From positions 16,613,664 to 16,677,663 of the forward strand of contig NC_057768.1 in NCBI RefSeq assembly GCF_010389155.1: DNA of 64,000 bases, in the 5' to 3' direction. Below, piece after piece: positions 1 to 9,916 of this stretch. The notes under the pieces were generated by a model that saw only the letters and a program-made list of their open reading frames with translations, ran no database searches and had not been told where the DNA came from. A program made the position numbers and the translations under genes. Every line of letters begins with the position of its first letter. Position 1 is the stretch's first letter. This DNA comes from Erigeron canadensis (taxonomy: Eukaryota; Streptophyta; Magnoliopsida; Asterales; Asteraceae).

Positions 1-1156
1 AACAAGATTCATCAGTCGAGTAAGAATGATTAATAGATCGTTCAACATTAAACACTATTCTATCCGTACCCATACACAACGAAATTTCCTTATTATTCAC
101 CCGGATGATAGCATCCGCGGTGTTAAGGAATGGTCTACCTAAAATCAAAGGTACCTTAGTGTCTTCTTCCATTTCCAGGATCACAAAATCAACAAGAAAG
201 ACTATATGACCTACTTAGACAGTCATGTTCTCAGCAATCCCAATGGGATACTGAAAAGAGTGGTCAGCTAGTCTTATACTCATACGAGTGGGTCTCAAGA
301 TACTGGAAGCCAACTTACTCCAAACCGAGTAAGACATCAAATTAATACTTGCACCTAAATCTGCTAAAGCCTTACAAGTCAAAGTACGAATGGAACAAGT
401 TATAAGAAAACTCCCTGGATCCTCAAGCTTAGGCGGAATCTGTTGATTCTGCAAGATAGCAGAACACTCAGCATTGAGATATGTCGCCTTCACCTCATCC
501 ATCTTTCCCTTGTCTGTAACGAGTTCCTTGATAAACTTCGCATAGTTGGGCATTCCCTGTATCAGATCAACTAAAGGCACATTAATATGAACATTTTTAA
601 TCATGTTAACAAATTTATCATATTGTTCCTTCAATTTGGCCTTCCTGAACCACTGTGGAAATGGAACCTTAGGCTTATATGGCTTAGCCTCGGGTGTCAC
701 CGCCGGTTCTGGTAGGGTAACCGGAGTCCTCACAGTCGGTTGATCTTCCATCACAATCTCCTCATCCACATCTTCAGCTTCTTCATTTCCTGTATCCTGC
801 ACATCTGAAACAACAACATTAGGATTAGGAGGAGGGGCATAGGATCTACTTGTACGAGTAGTAATGGCCTTCGCTTGCTCCTGACGAATAGGTGGTGGAG
901 TGTACTTCTGACTACTGCTGGATCCTTGATTCTGCTTTGGATTCTGCTGAGTGTTACTAGGCAAAGCACCATGGGGCCTAGTTAGAGCAACCATCCTACT
1001 TTCAAGATCCTTAAAGTTGATATCTTGATTCTTGGCATTCATTTCCACCTTGCCATTAATCCTGTCTAGCCTCTCACTCAACTCCCGAGTATCCTCCCTT
1101 ATGTTCTGGATACTTGTGTTTGTCTCAATCTGATTACTCATCATCTGCTTCATCAT
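1..1156 (-). pseudogene. Gypsy gag C-terminus and aspartic protease, partial
   Basis: Continuation of the element A polyprotein. The N-terminal part (about 160 residues) is a coiled-coil-like then Pro/Ser/Gln-rich linker, followed by a conserved stretch with FPQWFRKAKLKEQYDKF and the protease active site ADLGASINLM near 320-350. A TAA stop at 213-215 sits where Gln is expected, and the frame then reopens to the left edge with the protease end motif LILGRPFL. The D-L-G-A-S active site is the usual Athila/Tat version of D-S/T-G-A. The gene continues beyond base 1, so RT, RNase H and integrase are not visible. Confidence 0.8.
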
Positions 1157-2442
1157 CTCTCTCAGCTCGGTATTAGGATCGGTAATAGAAAGGAAGAACC
1201 CGATCCTTGGCTTTGCTTAGTCTCCTGCTGCTGTGGCTGACTTTGATAGTTGCTCTTTTGCCACCTGTTACCAGAAAAACGAGAAGTATTAGCAGGAAAA
1301 GAAGAGTTATAGGAATTGTTACCTGATGACCGATTCTGAAATCCGGTGTTCCTCTGAAAACCTCCTTGCTAATTCTGAACAAAGTTGACATCTTCAGGTC
1401 CCCAGTTGGGACACTCTTCGGAATAGTGTATGTCTCCACAATGGTCACATCCATCAGCTAGCACCTTCACATCTCGCTCTAGATATCCAAACCTTGCTTC
1501 TTGGTTAGCAAATCCTTTATCCATCCTTGCCGATAAAGCTTGAATCTCATCAATTACACTAGAACTATTGCTTCCATCGGCCCTTACAACCTTGTTTTGC
1601 TTGAATCGGCTCTCATTCTTCATAAACCTCTTATCATCCATGGCCGCATTATCCTTCACCATTCTCTCCAAAATGTCAAAACTTTCATTTGCAGTGATCT
1701 TGCTAAAACTCCCACCAAAAGCATATCCCATCTCTCTTTTCGAGGCCTTGGTCAATCCATCAAAGAACAACTCAACATATTTCTCCTTGGTCAAATCATG
1801 ACCCGGACAATTCCTCAACATCTCTTTAAAGCGGATCCATGCATCTACCACATCATCCCCATCTTCTTGCATGAAAGACCTAATCAAGTTCTCCAATTGC
1901 CTTTGAGTTCTAACCGAGTAAAACTCTCCGATAAAAGCTTCCTTGAGTTGATCCCAAGTTGTAATTGAATTCTCGGGAAGATCGTTAAACCAATCCTCGG
2001 CTTCCCCGGTAAGAGTGATAGGAAAAGTTTCAAGTTTCACGGCATTCATTTGGTTTTGGCCATATTGGTAGAGCCGTGCCAACTTCTCAAACCTCTCCAA
2101 GTGCTTATATGGATCCCACTTCTTCTTTCCATCAAACTTTTGCTCTTCGATGCTCTTTAAATGATTCGGTTTCAAATTAAAGTTTTGATCAACCGCTGGT
2201 GTTCTAATAGCGGAACCACGAGCCAAAGGAATATTGCGGGCTCGGTCCCCATACTTGATATCATTCGGGTCTCTTGGTGGATTGTCACCCATCTTTTCTT
2301 TCACAAGCGCAAGCTCAAAGAATTCCTCTAGATAGAAGCCCCCTTCGTCCGAATCCGGTGGTGCTGTGTAATTGATCCTACGTCTAGGTGGAGTTTTTAG
2401 TGGGCTAAAAAGAGGTCTCCCCGAAGAACGCAAAATCATCAA
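1157..2442 (-). pseudogene. Gypsy gag (retrotransposon gag domain), broken
   Basis: A 357-residue open frame (2442 to 1369) starts with MMILRSSGRP and carries a retrotransposon gag core (about residues 95-265): KFDGKKKWDPYKHLERF, the W-F-N-D-L-P segment, then VDAWIRFKEMLRNCPGHDL. A Cys/His cluster (CDHCGDIHYSEEC, about residue 335) looks like a zinc knuckle. A TAG at 1369-1371 is one transition from Gln; the frame goes on as a Gln/Asn/Ser-rich tail and shifts near 1170 before joining the protease part. Gag would form the particle and bind element RNA. The start is the first ATG downstream of the PBS. Confidence 0.85.
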
Positions 2443-2595
2443 CTATTAAAGTATCCTGCAAAACACAACTAACACCACACGTCAAATGCACCTGTGATAG
2501 TTCAATAAAACAAGTCTAAACTAATAAAGCAAATAACTTCCTCACGCGTGAGGAAGGATCAAACCACTAAATAAACAACTAATTCGTCACACAAT
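2443..2595 (-). other. Short leader between primer site and gag of element A
   Basis: About 150 bases of non-coding leader between PBS and gag start. I see no ORF or notable structure. Confidence 0.5.
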
Positions 2596-2612
2596 CCTCG
2601 GCAACGGCGCCA
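2596..2612 (-). other. Primer-binding site, tRNA-Asp type
   Basis: On the minus strand reads TGGCGCCGTTGCCGAGG, complementary to the 3' end of plant tRNA-Asp apart from one base. It lies 9 bases inside the LTR edge, the spacing usual for Athila/Tat elements. It primes minus-strand DNA synthesis. Confidence 0.88.
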
Positions 2613-3668
2613 AAAACTTGATGTGCAAAAATCGAGCTTTAAATTTATAAACTAAAACTACCCAAAAACTCACTACTACGCACTCACGGGCAGTGGACCT
2701 GATCGTTTGTAATTTAGTTAAGAGGTAAGTCTGAGTTCGTTCTCAGGGACTGTGAAATGATTAGTTGCTTGTTAAATGGTTTGGAAAACAGGTGTTGCTT
2801 CGAAATTCCCCTTTGACAATTAAATAAGTTGATTTGCAAGATGATTGCATAAATTTAAAAGACAAGTTCAGACAATGTAATTAAAAGTCATCCATCTTGA
2901 CTTCCCTTGACTCCAAATGTGATTGCATTTGATGAAAGAACAAATTCTCTAGAGTTTAAAAGATAGTCGTGACAAGATTACACTACTCACGTGGTACCAC
3001 CAACCGTGAACAATTATCGAATTACCTAACTACTATTCGAATTACCCAAGCCGGTACCACCAAGACCAAGACAATCCTCCTAATAATCAGTTTTATTGAC
3101 TCTCAAATTATCAATTGAACCTATGTGACAATAACGTGGTACCACCAACCGATATTAATCACGTTGACAAATTTAATCTCTTCTTAAAATGATATTCACT
3201 ATAATACCATGAACTAGTGATAATTACTTATAGACAAGTAACCGTTTTAAAATCACATACACATTCAACTGGTACCACCAACGAAGAATCATATGCAACC
3301 AATATCGAAGTTAATTAATTGAAAAGAATTAGTATCATCAAGATCACGGAACGACGATAATTAAATAAACCCTTTTGAATTAAAAATATAGCAATCACAT
3401 TATCCGTCTCGTTTCATCAAGGTGGATGATTAAACAGTTAGCCACTCATGATCAATTCAAAATAATCAATGAAATAGAAAAGAAACATGATGTACCAATT
3501 GTTTGAAGAAAATAAATTGCAAGACAATAATGTAGATACGATCTAGATGGGTGCCCGTAATATCTTCGATGAATCCGCCTAAGTGAAACACTTGATTGGA
3601 GAAAGAAGAATCCCGATAGAGCAGCTCCTAGAAAGAGTTTGAATACCTAATTTTCGAGTTAGGGTTTC

Positions 3669-3677
3669 CTATTTATA
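3669..3677 (-). promoter_or_regulatory. TATA box of element A LTR
   Basis: Minus strand reads TATAAATAG, followed downstream by a leader-like stretch. It is the only good TATA match in the middle of the LTR. The three palindromes lie about 50-135 bases upstream of it. Confidence 0.65.
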
Positions 3678-3728
3678 CCCCCTCAAAATCTGATGCAAAA
3701 ACAAGTCAGGATCTGTTCTCCCGTGCAC

Positions 3729-3803
3729 CCACTGCGGCGCAGTGGGGCTTGACTTCTCCTCACTGCGGCGCAGTGGGCTTGTGCCTCCCCACTGCGGCGC
3801 AGT
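3729..3803. repeat. Three GC-rich palindromes upstream of TATA box
   Basis: CACTGCGGCGCAGTG occurs at 3730-3744 and 3761-3775, and with a one-base change at the end at 3790-3803. Each copy is an inverted repeat (CACTGC/GCAGTG around a 3-base centre). They sit in AT-rich LTR sequence in a proximal-promoter position. Confidence 0.85.
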
Positions 3804-4024
3804 CCAGAGCTTGTACATGACCAACTTGTTTTGGTCTCAATTACTTGCTAAGCCCTGCCGCCTCGTCCATTCAAATCGACTTTCATTACCATAACATATC
3901 TCCTGGCCAATAATCAACCAAAAATGTACCAAATGAACGCGTAACCTGTTCAGAACCTGAAAACACTAACAAACACCATAAACGCGCCAAATGTATACAA
4001 AAACAACTTAAAACATCTACTAAA

Positions 4025-5865
4025 ATGGCCAATAATGATGTGGGTAATGGCTATAAATTAGTCAGATCAAATCCCAAAACACATCCTGAAGCTTATGAAA
4101 CTGATGACTTTGTTAAGCTAATTGCTACTTTATTGGAACAATTGACTGCGCAACATACTCCTGGTTTTGTTGATTCTGAAGAACTAAATAATCCACACGA
4201 TCCACTTCCTCACATCACCAAATGGACTAGAGCCCATCCCATTTCTCAGATAATTGGTAATCCAACATCTGGCATTCAGACTAGATCAGCTTCCGCAAAT
4301 GAATGTCTGTTTGTGAATTTTCTGAGTATGGTTGAACCAAAATCAGTGACTGAGGCTCTCAGTAGTCCTGATTGGGTGAAAGCAATGCAAGAAGAACTCA
4401 TTTAGTTTGAAAGACTTGAAGTGTGGAGATTGGTTCCGAATCCTTATAAGAACAAAGAACCAATTAAGACCAAATGGATTTTCAAGAATAAGAAGGATGA
4501 AAATGGAGTTGTTGTGCGAAACAAAGCCCGTTTGGTTGCTAAGGGATATTGTCAACAAGATGGCATAGATTATGATGAGACGTTTGCACCTGTTGCACGA
4601 ATTGAAGCTATACGCATGTTTCTTGCTTATGCTGCCTACAAGAATTTTACTGTTTACCAAATGGATGTCAAAACAACATTTTTAAATGGAGTTCTCAAAG
4701 AAGAGGTCTATGTTGATCAACCAGAAGGCTTTGTGAATTCTAAACATCTGGACTATGTCTATAGGTTAGATAAGGCTTTGTATGGTTTGAAACAAGCTCC
4801 TCGTGCCTGGTATGATGCTCTCACTGCTTTTCTTTTGAAATATGGGTTCAACAAAGCTTCGATTGACACTACCTTCTTCATAAAAAGACAAGGCAGTGAT
4901 ATTATTTTAATCCAGATTTATGTTGATGATATAAGTTTTCGGTTGACTAACCCTAATTACTGCAAGAATTTTTCTGCATTGATGATTAGCAAGTTTGAAA
5001 TGAGTATGATGGGTGAATTTAACTTTTTCCTTGGTCTTCATGTCAAACAGTTGTCAAATGGTACATTTATTTGTCAAAATAAATATATTCTTGACATGTT
5101 GAAAAAGTTTGATATGTTAAATTGTCAACTAATTGGAACACCCATGGAAACTCAAACAAAAATTCATGCATATTTGAATGGTAAACCTTCTAATCAAAAG
5201 AAATATCGTAGTATGATAGGGTCACTTATGTATTTGACTGCTAGTCATCCTGATATTATTTTTCTACATGTATGTGTGCAAGGTACCAGGCCAATCCCAA
5301 AGAAAGTCATTTTCACGTAGTCAAGTGGATTTTCCGTTACCTTAGAGGCATAGTGAACCTTGGTTTGTGGTATCCAAAGGATACCGGGTTTCAGTTAGTT
5401 GCATATTCGGATGCTGGCCATGCAGGTTGTAAGTTGGATAGAAAGAGCACTTCAGGAAGTGTACAGTTTTTAGGGGATAGGTTGGTAAGTTGGTCTTTAA
5501 AGAATCAGAATTGTGTATCTACATCTACTGCAGAAGCTGAATATGTTGCTGTAGCTAGCTGTTGTTCACAAGTTCTTTGGATGAAGACACAATTGACTGA
5601 TTATGGATTTCAGTTTGAGAGAATCCCTATCTATTGTGATTCAAAGAGTGCTATTGCAATATCCTGCAATCCAGTTCAGCATACAAAAACCAAGCACATA
5701 GATGTTCAATACCATTTTATTATAGATCATGTTGAGAAAGGTAACATCGAACTCTATTTTGTCCCCACTGACTACCAGCTGGCAGACCTGTTCACTAAAC
5801 CACTGGACGAACAAAGGTTCAATTTTCTAAAAACCAAACTTGGAATGCTCGATTTGCAAACTTAA
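4025..5865 (+). pseudogene. Copia pol: reverse transcriptase and RNase H, broken
   Basis: Starts inside the pol polyprotein, not at a true start. Residues up to 4402 are the linker before RT (SVTEALSSPDWVKAMQEEL). A TAG at 4403-4405 replaces a Gln codon, after which RT runs in the same frame: WRLVPNP, the ARLVAKGY block, [25 protein letters not shown] and the catalytic YVDDI near 4919. A frameshift near 5272-5290 leads into RNase H (VAYSDAGHAGCKLDRKSTSG, STAEAEYVA, HTKTKHIDVQYHF, LADLFTKPL) ending at 5865 with GMLDLQT. Integrase and protease are cut off by element A. Function would be copying element RNA into DNA. Confidence 0.92.
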
Positions 5866-6825
5866 ATGATTACATGCTATGTATTCTATGTTCATTTTCA
5901 GTTTCAAACATTGATGTATTTTACTAGTTATTACATGCAATGTTTGAGGGGGAGAAAAAGTACCGAATGCATGTTTTAAGGGGGAGTTTGTAAATTTATT
6001 TTTCTATTATATGCTTAATTCAAGGGGGAGTATGCAATTACATGTAAATATTTGTGTATTTGTTTTACTTGTCATGATTGTTTAAATTTTTCTTTTATGT
6101 GTGTGTTTGTTTAAAATTGAAAAACCAAATACAAAATTGGAAAATATTAAAAGTCAAAAAGATTTTAAGTTTTTGAGTATTCTGTTTAATTTTTTTTATT
6201 ATTATTAGTATTCTGTTTAGTCCATTGTGTGTGAAAATACCCAAAATATAGTGTTAGCCCAAATTGTTTCGAGCCCAACAAGTTTCTTTTTAAGTCAAAG
6301 CCCATTGAATTGAGTTCCGGGTAGACACGCAGGTCATACCCGGACCCGTGACCCGATTTTGAGTGTTAAAAGAAAAATAATTTGGGCGGAGCTCATTTAT
6401 TATTTTTGAAATTCAAATCAAATTTTTGGTTGTTTTGTTTTCTCTCAAAAACCCGATCATATCATCAAATAGTTCATCTTTTTGTTTCATCTGTTTGGGT
6501 TATCTCTCAAGTGGGTTGTGATTTCCTTGTGATTCTAAGTCTGTTTCATCTTTTTTTCAGCATCCGATCATCGAGTTTTGAAGGTAGAATTTCTTGTTTC
6601 TTGATTGTACTCAAACTATTTAATAAAATGTCTCTTAGACATGATAATGATCAGCATGCTTTGTTTGTTCATATGATATGTGTTTGAATGTGTTTAGATG
6701 CATGATTAGAGTTTACATTTGATGTTTATCTAGTTTAGATTCTTTAATCTGCTCGTTGGGGTTTCTGGGTTTGATTATCAAAGGGTTGGGTAATTTTTCA
6801 AAGTGTTTGAAGATTTTGTTCTAAG
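5866..6825 (+). other. Spacer after pol with repeated polypurine tracts
   Basis: No convincing gene. Three polypurine runs, GAGGGGGAG (about 5946), AAGGGGGAG (about 5979) and AAGGGGGAG (about 6023), follow the pol stop within 160 bases. Such GGGGGAG runs resemble Copia polypurine tracts but no LTR follows them. The same kind of run, on the other strand, recurs in element E2 at 33286-33362. A T-rich stretch and short open frames (6382-6687) look non-coding. Confidence 0.6.
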
Positions 6826-7719
6826 TGCCGAAGTTTTTGCTTGGCATCTTTAACAAGTGTCAATGATCATCTTCATATCTTCATAATTTCTGGGCTTACT
6901 TGTTAAATATCTTTCTTTTAATAAAGAATGTCGAGGTGTTTGTTCGGCAAACAAGCGTTTTCAAAAATCTCATTTATATTGTTTTCACCTGAATGTAGAG
7001 CTTTGTGTTCGACATACTTCAGTCTTCATGAAAATCATTGTTTTTGTTGAAAACTTTTACTAAGTCTTAAAAGTTATTATTTGCCTCATATGCTCGGCAA
7101 ATATTACAGTGTGGAGAAAATTTTCTGTCTAAAGCAAACTTTAACTATTTGCAGAGCTTTGAGCTCGACAAATAGTACAAGTTGGTACGAATTCTTTGTC
7201 TAAAGTCATCTTCAACTATTTGCAGAGCTCTAAGCTCAGCAAATAGCACAAGTTGATAAACCATATTCAAAAGTTTTCTTCAACTATGTGCAGAGCTTTG
7301 TGCTCAGCAAATCATTAATTTTGATTAAATTTTTCTAAGTCATAGTTTTCAGTTCATACTATTGGCAGAGCATTTTGCTCGGCAAATAGATAAAAATTTC
7401 TAAAAAATGACTTGAAATTTCTTTTCTTGAAATAGTCCTTTATCAATCAGCAACATTCTTGTTGTTCAATCAAAGGATTTTTCATAGATTTACAATGAAG
7501 TCCATTTCAATTTGTTCTATATGCCGAGGTTTTTGTTCGACATCCAATTGACTTCATTCACATTTTCTATACCTCACATTTCTTTTATCCGCCGCGGTTT
7601 GTGCTCGGCATTCCATACAAGTCTGTCAAAAGTGTTTTCAAAATCATTTTCCATACTTGTAATATTTCAGGGAAAATTTTTTCTGTTTCTATACTATCTG
7701 CCGAGCAGTGAGCTCGGCA
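6826..7719 (+). repeat. Array of about eleven short hairpins
   Basis: Inverted repeats of 21-26 bases recur at 6826-6846, 6929-6949, 6994-7014, 7091-7100 (half only), 7148-7173, 7219-7244, 7289-7311, 7372-7386, 7522-7542, 7590-7610 and 7699-7719. The common form is TTGC(C/A)GAG, a 5-9 base T-rich loop, then CTCGGCAA. Arms vary between copies but usually stay paired. The units lie 60-150 bases apart in AT-rich sequence, inside the spacer between Copia pol and the extra ORF. Confidence 0.85.
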
Positions 7720-8108
7720 AATACATAACCTTGTAAATTTTCCTTTCTTATTTCTAATTTTCATGATTTGCCAAACTTATTGTGTCTTAATAAAAGTATA
7801 TATGTTTTATGTGTAATCACTGATAGTTTTTCATAAGTATTAGGATAAGAAGCAAGGTATTGAACGCCTTTGTGTACTACCTTTGTTGTCTTAACTTTTA
7901 ATACTTATGTGATTCTATAAATTGTCATGTTTCTTATATATATATATTAGGATGAGAATCAAGATATCGAACACCTTTGTGTACTACCTTTGTTGTCTCA
8001 TTTTTAATATATGTACGAAACATTGTTTTTGTGAAAATAATGTGTCTAAGTTGTTCTAATGTGTATATTTCTATGTGTAGTGTTTAAAGTTTTTTTTTTG
8101 GTCAAATT
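7720..8108 (+). repeat. Spacer with a duplicated conserved block
   Basis: Two direct copies, about 7843-7905 and 7947-8010, share ATTAGGAT(A/G)AGAA and CCTTTGTGTACTACCTTTG, separated by about 40 bases with a TA microsatellite. The block is also recognisable on the minus strand of element E2 at 35160-35210 and more weakly near 34175-34215. It lies just upstream of the extra ORF. No ORF is seen here. Confidence 0.7.
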
Positions 8109-9349
8109 TTGGTCAGTGTATTTTTCTTTCAGATTTTAACATTTAAAAGAATGGCAATGTTTGAAGAGGGTACTTCAATGAAGATGCAAACTAATCAAGC
8201 TTTACATATACCTTTTGCATCTAAATTTCCAATCATAACCGAGATTCTTAACAATCATCCTCTGAATGTTGTTCTCACCAATGGTGCAATAGTTCATGAG
8301 AAGTATGTGTTTGACTTATGGGAATCTATTGAGTACATAAAAGTTGATAAGAGAAAGAAATTAGAAGACTACTTTCAATATACTCTGGAATTAGAAGGGA
8401 AATTTTATTTGTGCAAATTCACTTGCATCAATTCATGCATTGGGATATGAAGGAGAGTTATCTTCATTAAGAGACTTCAAGAGGATGAATGTGGCTACTT
8501 TGTGCAATGTATAAATCATATATGAGAGGCACTGGTAGTGATGTTGTTAAACCTTTCCCGATTCCTCCATTTTTGTTAAACTTGGTGCCAGTTAACAGTC
8601 CCCATCTTAGGACTTATAGAGAGTGGACAGACTTCTACCCAAACTGTGCATATGTTGACAAGTGGGGGTTCTAGGAGTTCAAAAAGAAAAAAGAGGGGTT
8701 AGTGGAGAGGGGACTGTTGAGCCAAAAAGAAGAAAATCTAAAAGAGTAACTTTTGAAGAATCTGTTCATGCATCTCCCATCACACCTATCATTTCATCTT
8801 CTCAAACAACACCACCACCATCTCAATCAACACCATCAATTCCATCAACACCTTCTACACCACTTCCATCCGTTTCTTCTCCAATTCCACCAATTCTTTC
8901 TCCACCACAATCATCAACAATACTTGCAACAACACTAATAACTTCAGCTCCACCAAATATTCCCAGTCCAATACCTAGAAGGAGATTGAAAATGCGTGCT
9001 AGAAAGATTAAAACTAAATCTGGTTTGTTGAAGGTCACAAAAAGAAACATTCTGCTTCATCTTCTAGCATGCACAGAGAGGAGTCGGGTACAGTTGATAT
9101 TGATGAAACTTTTGGTACCTCGACAGATTTTGATGATGAAAATATCGCACAGGCCATTGAAAGTGTGATATCTGATATTTATGTTGAGGGTCAGGGCACT
9201 GGAGATGATGTTGTGCCGGAGGAACAAGGCGGGAATGAGGGAGGAGTTGAAAATACCATAGAGGTTGAGAGGTCCAGGCTAGGACAAGGGCAAAAAGAAA
9301 ACGTTAGCCCTCCGATAGTTGAAACAAATGTGTCTAGTCGGGATGACAA
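8109..9349 (+). pseudogene. SIRE-type extra (env-like) ORF, first part
   Basis: Reading begins at about 8151 (MAMFEEGTSM) or 8109. The first ~95 residues are folded-looking (ALHIPFASKFPIITEILNNH, HEKYVFDLWESIEYIKVDKR). After frameshifts near 8410, 8500 and 8670 come VVKPFPIPPFLLNLVP, a basic patch KRRKSKRVTFEESVHASP, a Pro/Ser/Thr-rich stretch (8771-8960) and an acidic segment (9085-9349). I see no signal peptide or convincing membrane helix. The basic patch could be a nuclear localisation signal. Position after Copia pol matches the env-like ORF of SIRE elements, but whether it is an envelope is not shown. Element D interrupts it at 9350. Confidence 0.7.
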
Positions 9350-9903
9350 TGTAGATGCACGTTTCGTGCATAGATTGTTGTCCGTTGCAATGCAATTCAA
9401 ATGGCTAATTACTAAGAAGAGGTCTTCAAGGTCGGGATGACGCCATCATCACTTCGTGGTGACGTCAGCACGAAGCAGTAGTTCGTGTGTTCGTGTCAAG
9501 AGATCCAAAGCCCACGAAAGTGCTTGAAGTCCAGCCCATTCCACAACCTATATATAGACGACTTAGGTTATTGTTTAGGGTTAATGGTTTTAGACTAGTC
9601 AGAAAGCTATTCATAGGATCGGTGTAGAGATCTCTACATCGTGCCCGCCCATGTAATTCATTATTATTGTCGTCTCTTTGATTGTAATCCGTAATCATTG
9701 AGATGTTTTCTATACGGATTTATAATTGTATTGTAATCGAGATGACTGAATAATAAAGGAATTCATTTTATATCTCTTGTTCTTTTGCCAATTCGTGTTT
9801 ATGCGTTCATGTTCTTTCAGAAATCTCAAAGTCGATTACAATCGGATTCCGCACGTTTGTAATCGAATTGGTCGTGATTTGAACGGTCCTACTTATTTCA
9901 ACA
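9350..9903 (+). repeat. 5' LTR of element D
   Basis: Begins TGTAGATGCACG and ends TTTCAACA one base before the PBS. Matches 11689-12113 almost base for base up to TCTCTTGTTCTTT (9783). Contains a TATA box (9547-9555) and, about 75-120 bases upstream, a paired CTTCGTG...TGACGTCAGCACGAAG motif (9453-9476). Confidence 0.88.
9453..9555 (+). promoter_or_regulatory. Element D promoter: TGACGTCA palindrome and TATA box
   Basis: TGACGTCAGCACGAAG lies at about 9461-9476, with TTCGTG just before it, and CTATATATAG at 9547-9556. TGACGTCA is the classic ACGT/as-1-like bZIP (TGA factor) site. The 3' LTR has two such cores (about 11780-11802) before its own TATA box at 11873-11881. A regulatory role is inference from position and motif. 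Confidence 0.6.
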
Positions 9904-9904
9904 G

Positions 9905-9916
9905 TGGTATCAGAGC
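9905..9916 (+). other. Primer-binding site of element D (tRNA-Met)
   Basis: TGGTATCAGAGC one base after the LTR, the standard initiator tRNA-Met priming site of plant Copia elements. Confidence 0.88.

Larger units (their letters stand above)
1..4016 (-). mobile_element. Element A: Athila/Tat-like Ty3/gypsy retrotransposon, 5' part
   Basis: Minus-strand LTR retrotransposon whose 5' LTR (2622-4016), primer-binding site (2596-2612), gag and start of the protease are in the window; the rest of pol runs off the left edge. Order LTR-PBS-gag-protease and a PBS complementary to tRNA-Asp are typical of the Athila/Tat branch of Ty3/gypsy. It abuts the interior of a Copia pol gene at about 4017, so I infer that A inserted into element S; the matching target-site duplication would lie outside the window. 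Reading frames are broken by stops, so this copy is inactive. Confidence 0.85.
2622..4016 (-). repeat. 5' LTR of element A
   Basis: In plus orientation begins TGTGCAAAA next to the PBS and ends about ...AAAACA at 4016, giving TG...CA ends of about 1.4 kb. A TATA box (3669-3677) and three GC-rich palindromes (3729-3803) lie inside. Short runs of GGTACCACCAA recur at 2993-3290. The outer edge is placed by the TG/CA rule and the start of Copia coding sequence at 4025; there is no second LTR in the window to confirm it. Confidence 0.75.

Noticed and set aside
5940..6030. 3' LTR directly after S pol at the first GGGGGAG runs
   Set aside because: No LTR-like start is confirmed there and SIRE-type extra-ORF sequence, a better polypurine tract and a 3' LTR follow downstream at 18331-19260.
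6826..7719. CRISPR-like array of regularly spaced repeats
   Set aside because: Repeats are imperfect hairpins with unequal spacing inside a plant retrotransposon; no cas genes and the genome is eukaryotic.
8753..9050. Overlapping frames in the CA/TC-rich stretch
   Set aside because: Low-complexity DNA coding the Pro/Ser-rich part of the S extra ORF leaves several frames open by composition.
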